This document shows, piece by piece, positions 24,523-32,707 of a stretch of DNA of 33,733 nt. Source of the DNA: Pseudonocardia sp. (GTDB taxonomy: Bacteria; Actinomycetota; Actinomycetes; Mycobacteriales; Pseudonocardiaceae); contig JAEUJO010000282.1 in assembly GCA_016794615.1 (NCBI GenBank), forward strand, positions 1-33,733, given 5' to 3'. The notes under the pieces were generated by a model. The model was not told the origin of the DNA. It worked only from the letters and a program-made list of their open reading frames with translations, and ran no database searches. The position numbers were made by a program, and so were the translations under genes. Numbering within the stretch: position 1 is the first letter of the stretch; each line of letters begins with the position of its first letter.

Positions 24523-27264
24523 GTGGAAGGTGATCCCTGGGCGGGCTTCATCCCGCCGAGTGAGGGGGAGGCCAATCGCCACCTGCCGACGGTTCAAGCG
24601 GCTCTCCACGCCGAGGACACCGAGGTACGGCGGCAGATTCTCGCGGACGGCGTCGTGCGGTTCGGGCCGATCTTCGTCGCCACGCTCCGCTGGTTCGCGC
24701 TGAAGTCGGTTCAGTCCGCCCCGGCCGACGAGCAGGATCCACGGTGGCGGTCGATGTTCGACCAGGCCGCGCTTGTGATGCTCCGGTGGTTCCGCGGTGA
24801 AGTGCTGACCGCGAGCGCCGAGGAGCGCGAGCGGCGCGCTGCCGCGGCCCGGCAGTTGCTGGCCGACCCGGCCTGCCCGCGCAGCTGGCTGGAGCCGACC
24901 GCGAGAGCGATTCTCGGCCTGCCCGCGGGCCACCCACAGCGGGATCTCGTTCTGGTCGACAGGGCAGCGCGAACGCTTCTCGACGACAAGAGCGCCGACG
25001 ACGAGGAGCCCGAAGACATCGCAGGTGCTGTACGGCTCCTTCTCGCAGCTGATCTGTACACGCTCGACGAGGTGCCAGGTCTGCTGGACACCGCCCGCAC
25101 GTCGCCGTCAGCGGGGCTTCCCGAAATCGTCGCGATCACGGCGGTCGGCAGCTTCGTCGTGCGACACCTGGCGGCGCTGGAACGCGACGAACCCGCGGCG
25201 GCAGCCGCCTGGCTGGAGCTCTGCACACCGCTGATCGACGACCAACTCGCTCGATCCACCCCGTCGGCGGGCATGCTGCTGGTCGCCGGTCTCGTCGCAG
25301 AGGCACAGGACAGACCGGTCGAGGCCATTGACCGCTACCACGCCGCGCGCGTCGGTCCGGACGCGGACGACGGCCAGCGCCGCACGGCCGGCCTGCGGGA
25401 GATGCCGCTGCGGCTGGCCCACTCGATCGGCGGCCTGGATATGGTCGCAGACTTCCTGCTCGGCGCCATGCCGCACCTGGTTGACGAGTACGTCGCGGCA
25501 CTGGGCCCGGCCGCTGCCCGCGAGGTGGGGAGGCGATGTGCCCGCGCCGGCTGGGCCGCGGTCGAGGCCCTCGTGCGGCTGGATCGGTGGCCCGAGGCGC
25601 TTGCCGTGCTCGACACTCTCAAGAGCGTCCGCTTCCGGCACCGGGTCGCGCTGCGCACGTCGCCCGCGGGGCGTGCGGTGCTCGAAGCCGAGCGCGCCCT
25701 CTACCGGCTGGTTCGCGGCGTCGCGGTCGATATGCCAGAGCCGCCGGACGGCGAGACCGACCGGTTAGTAGCCGACGTCGACCCCGAGAACCGACTTCTG
25801 GAGGCCTATCGACGCGTGCGCCCCGACCTTGCCCCGGCCCTGCTGGCAAGCCCGACGGTCGCCGAGGTCGCAGCGGTGCTCGACGAGAGCGAGGTCGTCG
25901 TCGTCCTCGGGGTCACCCGTCACAGCACCGTCGTCGCCGCCATCGTCGCGGAGGATCGAGATCACCCGGCCAGCACGGTACAGCTCAGCGACTGGCCACT
26001 GAAGCGCTGGGGGACCGCTGTCGGCGGCGACACGACCACGGGTTGGGCGTACGCGCTCGGCGCTCCGGAGTCGGATATTGATCGGCCGTCATCGCTTGAC
26101 GGACTGCTCGCGACGGTCGAAGAGGTGCTGGGGCCGATCCTGCGGCAGGTCGCGGGACCACTCGGGGGCCGGCGGGTCACGATCGTTCCGCACGGCCTCC
26201 TGCATCTGATCCCCTTCCAGGGGTTGCCATCGCTCCGCGACGTCGACGTCACAACCTCGTCGAGCCTGGCGCAGTTCGTCCGCAGTCGAACGGCGCCGAC
26301 GAGAACGATCGGCACGAAGGCGCTCGTCGTGACCAACCCCACCGAGGATCTGCAGCTCTCGGACGCAGAGGCCGACAGCGTCAGCGCGACGCTCGATCCG
26401 CTCGGCGTCGTATGCGCGAGGCTCGAGGGAAGCGCGGCGACGGAAGGCGCCGTCCTGACCGCGCTTCAGGACACGGACATGCTGCACCTGAGCGGTCACG
26501 GCCTTTCCGACGCGTCCGACCCGGAACGGTCCGCCCTGCTTCTCGCCCCAGCCGACCCGACCTCGGTCGCGCAGATCCAGTCGTGGGTGCGGCAGGTGCC
26601 GGAGTGGGCCGAGGATGCGACGGGCATCTACCGATCAGGCCCCGTCCCCGATGTCGGGCTCCTCCACGAGCGCACGTCGCTCGACGGGACGTGGGTTGAT
26701 CAATGGATCGATCTCGGGCCGACCACGACGCTGTTCCAGCATGTCCGCGACGGGTCCGTCCGTTTGGCCGGCGAGGCATGGTCCGCGGGTGACTTGCTCG
26801 TCGAGGACGCCCTCTCACACTGCGGACTCGCCGTCCTCTCGGCTTGTGAGTCCGCCGCAAGCGGGTTGTCGGCGGACGTCGACGAGTACTCCGGCCTCCC
26901 CGCGGCTCTCGAGCTGGCTGACGTGGGCACCGTCATCGCGACCGGTTGGCCGGTGTCGGAAGGCTTCGCGGCCCTCTTCGTCGACCTGTTCTACACCGAG
27001 CTCAGTGCCAGACGTCGAGGATCGATCGACATCGTCGCGGCAGTCGGCACGGTCAACCGACGGCTTCGCGTGATGAGCGGCGCAGAAGCTGCGGCCTTGA
27101 TCGACGAGTTGCGGCTGCGTTCGACCAACCCGCACGTCTGCATTCGGCTCGAAGCCTTCGGCAGGCGGATCGGGCGCATCGACAGCCCGTTCGCCCGGCC
27201 ATGGTGGTGGGCCGCATTCTCCGTTCGCGGACACGGGCAGCTGAGCTGGAGGGGCACCGCATGA
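24523..27264 (+). CDS. CHAT-domain (caspase-like) protease
   Basis: 913 aa from GTG 24523. The last 350 or so residues form a CHAT domain, a caspase-HetF type cysteine protease fold. The catalytic His lies in MLHLSGHGLSD (H659) and the Cys in LAVLSACESAAS (C775), followed by the typical ELADVGTVIATGWPVSEGFA. The strand before the catalytic part reads RRVTIVPHGLLHLIPFQGLP, also classic CHAT. The His-to-Cys distance of 116 residues is long; an insert of some 60 residues (about 676-740) separates them. The N-terminal 450 residues are predicted helical and TPR-like (for example PVEAIDRYHAARV, WPEALAVLDTLKSV), suited to binding a partner or sensing. It follows TcA2 closely and overlaps the next gene by 4 nt. 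Its substrate is unknown; a toxin subunit or the operon's own membrane protein are candidates. Confidence 0.88.
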   Translation: MEGDPWAGFIPPSEGEANRHLPTVQAALHAEDTEVRRQILADGVVRFGPIFVATLRWFALKSVQSAPADEQDPRWRSMFDQAALVMLRWFRGEVLTASAEERERRAAAARQLLADPACPRSWLEPTARAILGLPAGHPQRDLVLVDRAARTLLDDKSADDEEPEDIAGAVRLLLAADLYTLDEVPGLLDTARTSPSAGLPEIVAITAVGSFVVRHLAALERDEPAAAAAWLELCTPLIDDQLARSTPSAGMLLVAGLVAEAQDRPVEAIDRYHAARVGPDADDGQRRTAGLREMPLRLAHSIGGLDMVADFLLGAMPHLVDEYVAALGPAAAREVGRRCARAGWAAVEALVRLDRWPEALAVLDTLKSVRFRHRVALRTSPAGRAVLEAERALYRLVRGVAVDMPEPPDGETDRLVADVDPENRLLEAYRRVRPDLAPALLASPTVAEVAAVLDESEVVVVLGVTRHSTVVAAIVAEDRDHPASTVQLSDWPLKRWGTAVGGDTTTGWAYALGAPESDIDRPSSLDGLLATVEEVLGPILRQVAGPLGGRRVTIVPHGLLHLIPFQGLPSLRDVDVTTSSSLAQFVRSRTAPTRTIGTKALVVTNPTEDLQLSDAEADSVSATLDPLGVVCARLEGSAATEGAVLTALQDTDMLHLSGHGLSDASDPERSALLLAPADPTSVAQIQSWVRQVPEWAEDATGIYRSGPVPDVGLLHERTSLDGTWVDQWIDLGPTTTLFQHVRDGSVRLAGEAWSAGDLLVEDALSHCGLAVLSACESAASGLSADVDEYSGLPAALELADVGTVIATGWPVSEGFAALFVDLFYTELSARRRGSIDIVAAVGTVNRRLRVMSGAEAAALIDELRLRSTNPHVCIRLEAFGRRIGRIDSPFARPWWWAAFSVRGHGQLSWRGTA

Positions 27265-27665
27265 ACGACTACGACAGGATCAGGGCCGCCGCGTCACCCG
27301 ACCTGCCCGCGGCAACCGACATACCGACCATCCCTGTCGCTGAGGCCCTCGCGGAGTCCGGTCTCTTCGCCGTTCTCGACGTCGCGTTCTACTCCGGTTC
27401 TGACTGGGTTCGGCTGGTGCGTGGCGCCGAAACGGTGTTTCTCGCTCGCGACGCCTATCTCGACCTCGTGGAAGACTCGTCGAAAGGTTACGGCGACTCG
27501 GCCGTGGCGATCATGACGAGTCGTCCGGTCGGACGGGTCGTCCCCGATCAGCGGTTCTGTCCTCTGCCGGGATGCCCACAAGCGCAGGTCTGGCTATCAC
27601 CTGCCGATGGGACCGAGACGTGTCTCGTCCACCGCGGGACGCTACTCGTGGCGCGTCGTCCATGA
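27261..27665 (+). CDS. Small Cys/His-rich protein of unknown function
   Basis: 134 aa, not recognised. The ATG overlaps the TGA of the protease gene (ATGA) and its own TGA overlaps the next ATG, so it is translationally coupled on both sides. The N-terminal 90 residues contain a hydrophobic alpha/beta-like stretch (GLFAVLDVAFYSGSDWVRL). The C-terminal part holds C100-x4-C105-x15-C121-x2-H124 (FCPLPGCPQ...CLVHRG), a plausible structural zinc site. No signal peptide or membrane helix is seen, so it is probably cytoplasmic. Its place between a CHAT protease and a membrane protein suggests an adaptor or inhibitor role, which is inference only. Confidence 0.75.
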   Translation: MNDYDRIRAAASPDLPAATDIPTIPVAEALAESGLFAVLDVAFYSGSDWVRLVRGAETVFLARDAYLDLVEDSSKGYGDSAVAIMTSRPVGRVVPDQRFCPLPGCPQAQVWLSPADGTETCLVHRGTLLVARRP

Positions 27666-28582
27666 ACCTGGCTGACCTGAATAGGGCAGGTGCGGAGCTC
27701 GGCACGCGCTTCACTCTCCTCGGCACCTTGCCCCTGACCGTCGTGGTGACCGTGGTGGCGGCGCTGGTGGCCGCGGGTGCCCCAGGACGCGCGCCGGATC
27801 TGAACGCTGTCGCGGCCGAACTGGGGCGTCTGTCGGTTGCCGAGGGTGTCTTGACCGCCGCCGCAGTTCTCATTGTCGCTGTGCTCCTCACCCCCTTGCA
27901 GAATCCGCTGGTGCGTCTTTTCCAAGGTCACTGGGGAACGCGCGGGCCGATCGGTTGGATCGCGGAATCGCGGATCTCCCGTCACCGCGAAATCCGTCTG
28001 GAGATCGACAAGCGGACGAGGCATGTCGGCGCCAGCGCACCCACCGACGCGAGCTCCGAGGTGGCGAAGTGGGAACTGCGACACCGATACCCCTCCGAGG
28101 AAGCCGTCCGCCCGACGGTGCTGGGCAACGTCCTGCGTGCCGCCGAAGGTCGCGCTGGTGCCCAGTACGGACTCGACTCCGTTGTCACCTGGCCCCGACT
28201 GTATCCGCTGCTCGACGACAAGGTGGCCGCGGTGGTCGACGATCAGCGCACTCAGCTGGACGTCGGAGTTCGCTTCGCGGCCTGCTTCCTCGCCGCGGCT
28301 GTCCTGACGTTCGGGCTCCTGGTTGCCCATGGCTGGTGGCTGGTCGTGCCTGCGCTGTTCGGAGTCCTCAGCTACCTCGCCTACCGCGGCTCCGTTGTTG
28401 CTGCGGACGGATACGGCCGGGCGGTTGAGGCTGCGTACGATCGTCACCACCTCGACCTCCGCGACGCTTTGGGCGTCAGCAGACCGGCGTCCTCGTCAGC
28501 CGAACTGGCACTCAACGAGCAGCTCATGCTGCTCTGGCGCGGGAAGACCGCCATCGACATCGAGTACGACGATCGCCAGTAG
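27662..28582 (+). CDS. Four-helix membrane protein of unknown function
   Basis: 306 aa. Hydrophobic helices lie at about 17-40 (FTLLGTLPLTVVVTVVAALV), 62-80 (GVLTAAAVLIVAVLLTP), 203-224 (VRFAACFLAAAVLTFGLLVA) and 225-243. A hydrophilic, arginine-rich loop of about 120 residues separates the two helix pairs and probably faces the cytoplasm by the positive-inside rule. A charged C-terminal tail follows. The ATG at 27662 overlaps the previous TGA by 4 nt; an upstream in-frame ATG at 27572 lies inside the preceding gene and is less likely. It is the last gene of the operon. It has no similarity I can see to gasdermins or to phage holins, although a pore or anchor role next to a CHAT protease is conceivable. 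Confidence 0.78.
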   Translation: MNLADLNRAGAELGTRFTLLGTLPLTVVVTVVAALVAAGAPGRAPDLNAVAAELGRLSVAEGVLTAAAVLIVAVLLTPLQNPLVRLFQGHWGTRGPIGWIAESRISRHREIRLEIDKRTRHVGASAPTDASSEVAKWELRHRYPSEEAVRPTVLGNVLRAAEGRAGAQYGLDSVVTWPRLYPLLDDKVAAVVDDQRTQLDVGVRFAACFLAAAVLTFGLLVAHGWWLVVPALFGVLSYLAYRGSVVAADGYGRAVEAAYDRHHLDLRDALGVSRPASSSAELALNEQLMLLWRGKTAIDIEYDDRQ

Positions 28583-28693
28583 ACGAGCCGGAGCGCGTTG
28601 GCGGTCCACTCGTGCAGGGTCGGGACGCCAGCCGATGCCGGAGAATTGCATGCTCGATGGCCATGCTGACGCGGGGACGATGAGCCCGGCCAC
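28583..28693. other. Convergent gap after the toxin operon
   Basis: No gene and no convincing GC-rich hairpin plus T-run was found between the convergent genes. A weak GCATG/CATGC inverted repeat occurs near 28649-28664. Confidence 0.3.
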
Positions 28694-29260
28694 CTACTCG
28701 AGGATCGCGCACATGGTGCCCATCGACATCGGCTGCACGGGCACCTTGTCGAGCAACGCCTCGTGCCAGGCGAAGAGCGGTATTCGATCCTCGGCTGGAT
28801 CGCCGCCGATCTGACGCGGCCGGAACGCGTTCGTACCTGGTCCCGGCGACACCGGATAGTAAAATCCGCGGTCGACCGGTCCGTACTTCCCGGACGGAGA
28901 TTTGCGAATGTCGTAGAGACCGAAGGGGTCGACCATGAACCACTCGGTTCGTGGCCACTCGAGGTCGCTGCCGTTCTTCGTGAGAAAATCCCGGATTTCT
29001 TGCTTCTGGTGTGCCGTGAACACTAGGGAGAACTCGTCGTGCAGTCGACCGAAGAGTGGTCCCAGCTCGGGATCGGGTCGCCACCCGGCAGCGGCCTCAT
29101 GTGGAAGCGCCATCGCGAAGTGGAGATGGAGGACGTTGCGCGGCGGATCCCATGCCTCGCCGACGAGCTGCCCGGCGAACACTTCGCTGCCCATCTCGGC
29201 AATCCGACCTGATATCGGGGGCACTGGGACTTCGCGGACCATGTTGTACAGCGTTCGGTA
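28694..29260 (-). pseudogene. Unknown protein, N-terminus removed at the IS66 element end
   Basis: An open frame of good coding character runs from the insertion-sequence edge at 29260 to TGA at 28694: YRTLYNMVREVPVPPISGR, GWRPDPELGPLFGRLHDEFS, KQEIRDFLTKNGSDLEWPR, and near the end PLFAWHEALLDKVPVQPMSM. I do not recognise the family. The frame is already protein-like right at the element border, which indicates a lost 5' part. A downstream ATG at 29242 could still start a 182-aa product but has no ribosome-binding site. It runs towards the membrane-protein gene, leaving 111 bp without a gene. Confidence 0.5.
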
Positions 29261-29275
29261 GTAACTGGTCAGGTC
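29261..29275 (+). repeat. Left terminal inverted repeat of the IS66 element
   Basis: GTAACTGGTCAGGTC is the exact reverse complement of 30761-30775. The two ends diverge from base 16 inwards. Confidence 0.88.
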
Positions 29276-29314
29276 GCCTCCGGGGCTTGATCGTCGGGAT
29301 GCGATGATCATGGG

Positions 29315-30748
29315 GTGCAGGCTGGGGAGGGACGTCCGTCGTATGACGAGCTCGCCGCCCTGGTCGCCGAGCAGGCGCGGGTGATCGACGAGCTTCGTGG
29401 GCGGGTCGCGGTGTTGGAGGCCGAGAACGCCGAGCTGAAGCGCCGGTTGGGAATGAACTCGACCAACTCGTCGAAGCCACCGTCGTCGGACTCGCCGTTC
29501 GCCAAGCCGGCGCCGAAGTCGCTGCGGCGAAAGAGTGGTCGCAAGCCGGGCGGGCAGCCCGGGCATCCGGGTTCGACGTTGGCGCTGGTCGACAACCCGA
29601 ACCAGCGGCGCCGGCACGAGCCCGGCCCGTGCACGGGCTGTGGGGCGAGCCTGGCCGACGCGCCCGAGGTGGGGATGGAACGCCGGCAGGTGTTCGACCT
29701 GCCGCCGATGACCGTGCGCGTCGTCGAACACCAGCTCATCGCCCGCCGCTGCGACTGTGGGACCACCACCTGCGCCGCGCCGCCGGAGGGGGTGAGCGCG
29801 CCGGTGCAGTACGGGCCGCGGCTCACCGCGATCGTGCTCTACCTCTACGTCGGGCAGTTCCTGTCCAAGAAGCGCACCGCCGCGGCGCTGGCCGAGCTGT
29901 TCGGCACCCCGGTCTGCGAGGGCACCGTGGCGGGCATGACCCGGCGCTGCGCCAATGGGCTCGCTGGGTTCCTGACCGAGGTCAAAGAGCGGATCGCCGC
30001 CGCCGAGGTGGCCGGGTTCGACGAGACCGGGCTGCGGGTGGCCGGCAAGTTGCACTGGGTGCACTGCGCCCGCACCGGCAAGTACACCCTGATCACCTGC
30101 CACCCCAAGCGTGGCCGCGACGGCATCAACCACGCCGGAGTCCTCACGGGGTTCGGTGGGGTCGCGGTGCACGACGCCTGGGCCCCGTATGACACCTACC
30201 TCGACCCCGCACACCAGCTCTGCTGTGCGCACGCGTTGCGGGAGCTGGCCGCCGTCGCCGACACCGCGCCGGCCGATGCCGACTGGTGCTGGGCCACCCA
30301 GGCCGGTGACGCGCTGGTGGCGATGCAGAAGCTGGTTGCCGACGCGATCGCCACCGGCGCCGATGCCCTCGACGCCGATGCCCTGGACAAGCAGGTCGGG
30401 CTCTACCGCTCGGCCGCCCAGATCGGCCGCACCCAGACCGCGGCGCGGTCGACCAAGCTGATGCGCAAGCACAACGCCCTGGCCCGCCGCCTGCTCGACC
30501 GCCAGGACGACTACCTGCGCTTCACCACCGACTGGCGCATACCCGCCGACAACAACGGCTCCGAACGCGACATCCGCATGATCAAACTCCGGCAGAAGGT
30601 GTCCGGCTGCCTGCGCACCCTCACCGGAGCCCGACAGTTCTGCGCGATCCGCAGCTACCTGTCCACCGCCGCCAAACACGGCCACACTTTCCTCGACACC
30701 CTCGTCATGCTCGCCGAGGGCCACCCCTGGCTGCCCGCGCACCAATAA
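29315..30748 (+). CDS. IS66-family transposase
   Basis: 477 aa DDE transposase that cuts and joins the element's ends. The N-terminus has a leucine-zipper-like coiled coil (about 10-47, ALVAEQARVIDELRGRVAVL) followed by the IS66 signature NSSKPPSSD (51-59) and a basic GRKPGGQPGH stretch. A four-Cys zinc site lies at about 106-148 (CTGC...CDC). Catalytic acidic residues are D236 (FDETGLR), D287 (VHDAW) and E417 (NNGSERDIR), followed by the family's KVSGCLRTLTGARQFC. Full length, no frameshift, so possibly active. The GTG start has no strong ribosome-binding site, and no in-frame ATG lies nearby. Confidence 0.93.
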   Translation: MQAGEGRPSYDELAALVAEQARVIDELRGRVAVLEAENAELKRRLGMNSTNSSKPPSSDSPFAKPAPKSLRRKSGRKPGGQPGHPGSTLALVDNPNQRRRHEPGPCTGCGASLADAPEVGMERRQVFDLPPMTVRVVEHQLIARRCDCGTTTCAAPPEGVSAPVQYGPRLTAIVLYLYVGQFLSKKRTAAALAELFGTPVCEGTVAGMTRRCANGLAGFLTEVKERIAAAEVAGFDETGLRVAGKLHWVHCARTGKYTLITCHPKRGRDGINHAGVLTGFGGVAVHDAWAPYDTYLDPAHQLCCAHALRELAAVADTAPADADWCWATQAGDALVAMQKLVADAIATGADALDADALDKQVGLYRSAAQIGRTQTAARSTKLMRKHNALARRLLDRQDDYLRFTTDWRIPADNNGSERDIRMIKLRQKVSGCLRTLTGARQFCAIRSYLSTAAKHGHTFLDTLVMLAEGHPWLPAHQ

Positions 30749-30760
30749 TCAGGCCACGAA

Positions 30761-30775
30761 GACCTGACCAGTTAC
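30761..30775 (-). repeat. Right terminal inverted repeat of the IS66 element
   Basis: GACCTGACCAGTTAC is the exact reverse complement of 29261-29275. It lies 12 nt after the transposase stop codon. Confidence 0.88.
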
Positions 30776-31454
30776 CGAGCTCGCAGAACATGAAATGGCG
30801 GTCGATGGGATCGGGATCGTGTTCGAGAAGGCGGCGGAGCTCGCGGATCGCTGGGAGCATGTCGCTGGGCAGTCGGTGCAGCCAGGACAGGTCGTAGGAG
30901 TCGTCCTCGGCGTCGGTGAGTAGCGCCTCGGTGAGGCCGGTGCGCATCGAGCCGGCGAGTGCTGCGGGTGGCGGGGGCACGATCGCGGTAAGGCCGAAGT
31001 CGGCGGGGTCGTGAGAGAGCCACACTCCGAGGAGTCCAGGGCCGTCTTGTCGCATGCCGCCGCCGACAACCACTCCGGGGAGGGCGATCAAGGCCCGATG
31101 ACGCGCCCCGAGCGCGAGAAGCCCCGGCCGATAGGCTTGGGCGTCGTCGCGGCACAGGTACCCGACCTTCGCACCGTCGATCAACACTGTAATGGCGTTC
31201 GGGTCGTAGGGGTTGTCGGGCTCGGGAAGCAGAACTGCTTGGACCTCGACCCGTACGCGCTCGTCCCTGCGGCCGCCGGCCACTCGCCAGAGCGCTTCCT
31301 GGTACTGGCTCTCGCCGACCACTTCGAGATCGTGACGTCCGCCGAGGAGCACAACATTGGGGACCGGTGGCGGCACGACGACGGCTGGCACCGACGCGGC
31401 TGCACGACGGTCCGCGCCGGCCCGGCGGCTGAGGAAGCGGTCAAGCAGGCCCAT
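30776..31454 (-). pseudogene. HIRAN-domain protein, C-terminus lost at the IS66 element
   Basis: The frame begins at ATG 31454 (MGLLDRFLSRRAG), with another ATG three codons upstream at 31463. A HIRAN-type domain lies at about residues 40-135: LEVVGESQYQEALWRVAGG, then PEPDNPYDPNAITVLIDGAK and VGYLCRDDAQAYRP. HIRAN domains bind DNA ends or 3' ends in repair proteins; here it would be a stand-alone version. After PIDRHFMFCEL at residue 226 the frame enters the insertion sequence and meets a stop at 30705. Intact relatives, as I recall them, continue with a further helical region, so the product is probably truncated and fused to about 23 element-encoded residues. The rest of the gene is not found on the other side of the element. 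Confidence 0.62.
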
Positions 31455-31885
31455 GAAGGTCATGTCACTTTGCGCCAGTGATCCGTTACGAGACTTCTTG
31501 CCCTGACTACCCGGCCGCAGCGTTCGGACGACCGCCCAGCCTGATGAGGTCCGGCTTGTTCGACCTGCTCGTGCCGGCGGTGCCCTCTGTGAGCAGTCCG
31601 AGCTGAGGTTCAACCAGGGCGTCGAGGAGCGCAGATGGAGCACCGCCCCACACCGGCGGTCTCCTCCACCTCGAATTGTCTGACGCGTGCTGGGCGCACC
31701 GCCCGGCCAAGAGCCCGTGAACTGCACAGATCGCGCCGGACGCGCGACTGCCGGCGCGAGCGATGCTAGGTTCAAGATCGGCGTGGAGCGGTTCGTGGAA
31801 TGAGTTCGTACCACGTTTCATTCCACGCGGCTGCCAAACCGGACAGTTCGCCCGGTCACTGAGCGCGATAACCCTAGGTCAAGCG
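31455..31885. other. Stretch without a recognisable gene
   Basis: No frame has convincing coding character. A minus-strand frame at 31507-31821 (104 codons) includes LLDALVEPQLGLLTEGTAG, which vaguely recalls transposase debris but is too weak to name. A promoter for the HIRAN gene is expected here but none stands out. Confidence 0.3.
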
Positions 31886-31960
31886 TGGTGCCCCCGGCAG
31901 GATTCGAACCTGCGCTCCCGCCTCCGGAGGGCGGTGCTCTATCCCCTGAGCTACGGGGGC
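31886..31960 (-). tRNA. tRNA-Arg (CCG anticodon)
   Basis: The minus strand folds into a full cloverleaf: acceptor GCCCCCG/CGGGGGC, D arm with AGCTCAGGGGATAGAGC, anticodon loop CTCCGGA with anticodon CCG (reads CGG, Arg), and a T arm GCAGG-TTCGAAT-CCTGC. A 3' CCA is encoded (31886-31888). A TANNNT -10 box TAGGGT at 31978-31973 sits 12 nt upstream. The 3' end faces the toxin operon. Confidence 0.96.
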
Positions 31961-31972
31961 CGTGCGTTGCCA

Positions 31973-31978
31973 ACCCTA
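31973..31978 (-). promoter_or_regulatory. -10 box of tRNA-Arg
   Basis: TAGGGT on the minus strand lies 12 nt upstream of the first tRNA base, a normal distance for a short precursor leader. No clear -35 hexamer is seen at 17-18 nt spacing. Confidence 0.4.
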
Positions 31979-32374
31979 GCGCACCCCCGCTCCGGCTCGC
32001 CGGGACCCCTCGACGGTCGGGTGATCGCCGAGTGCGCGCGTCCGCCGTTGATCCGATCGTCAGGCGTGCGTGCCGGACACTGGATCTGGCGCGATCTCGC
32101 ACACCGCTCCGGCTATCGCACCCCGGCTGGGGCTGGCGCACGCTGTACAGCAGGTGCGGCAGTTCCACTCGGCGTGCGACGACGCGGGCGGGGTGCGACG
32201 GGTGCCGCTCCCGACTTCGCGGGCGGCCACCCACCGCGACCACGCCATCGTCGACAGGTCATCGCCGAGCTGAAGAACGGCCCACTGGCGCATCTACCCT
32301 CGGGCAGGTCGCAGCCAGGGCGTCGGCAAAGTCGCGGTGAGTGGGCGCTGAGCTGCGACGACACGTCGCTCGGC
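31979..32374. other. Stretch without a recognisable gene
   Basis: All open frames here are Arg/Ser/Ala-rich without any family motif. I see no repeats, terminators or RNA genes beyond the tRNA promoter at its left edge. Confidence 0.3.
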
Positions 32375-32707
32375 TCAGGCGACCTTCCAGCTACGGTCGC
32401 CGAGTGTGGCGACGACGTCAAGGGTTCCGCCGATTGCGCTGACGTAGCTGCGGACGATGTCGATACCTGAGATCTTGCCGTGCTCGATCTTGGAGACTCG
32501 GGCTTGGCTGACGCCGAGCATCTCGGCGACTTGTGCTTGGGTCAGGCCAGCAGCCTTGCGCATCTCGGCGAGCTGGTGCCCGCGCACGTAGGCCTCACGC
32601 CGTTCCGCTGCGGCGGCCTGGCCCACCCCCCGCTCGGCGAGGGTACGTGGGTCGATGGCGGCGGCCTTGGCTTTGACCTGATCCCACGTGCTGAACGTCG
32701 CGCTCAT
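32375..32707 (-). CDS. XRE-family antitoxin (HigA-like)
   Basis: 110 aa cytoplasmic DNA-binding protein. A Cro/C1-type helix-turn-helix is plain at about residues 44-85: HQLAEMRKAAGLTQAQVAEM, then LGVSQARVSKIEHG. A short beta-like tail follows (GGTLDVVATLGDRSWKVA), typical of antitoxins that pair with HigB/Gp49-like toxins. The ATG overlaps the TGA of the upstream toxin gene by 4 nt (32704-32707). Toxin-first order is the HigBA hallmark. It should bind and silence the toxin and repress their shared promoter; these roles are family knowledge. Confidence 0.9.
   Translation of the reverse strand: MSATFSTWDQVKAKAAAIDPRTLAERGVGQAAAAERREAYVRGHQLAEMRKAAGLTQAQVAEMLGVSQARVSKIEHGKISGIDIVRSYVSAIGGTLDVVATLGDRSWKVA

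Larger units (their letters stand above)
29261..30775 (+). mobile_element. IS66-family insertion sequence, one transposase gene
   Basis: The element is bounded by perfect 15-bp terminal inverted repeats: GTAACTGGTCAGGTC at 29261-29275 and its complement at 30761-30775, 1515 bp in all. It carries only the DDE transposase, without the TnpA and TnpB accessory genes of canonical IS66. The flanking 8-mers differ (GTTCGGTA left, CGAGCTCG right), so the expected target duplication is absent. Both flanking genes are truncated. Confidence 0.88.

Noticed and set aside
27662..28582. Membrane protein as a bacterial gasdermin (CHAT partner)
   Set aside because: Gasdermins are mostly soluble beta-rich proteins; this one has four clear hydrophobic helices and an Arg-rich loop.
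31507..31821. 104-codon minus-strand frame next to the tRNA
   Set aside because: No start signal, odd composition and only a vague resemblance to transposase debris; not enough to call a gene.
31886..31912. Attachment-site duplication of the tRNA-Arg 3' end within the window
   Set aside because: No second copy of the T-arm/acceptor sequence was seen elsewhere, and no integrase gene is present.
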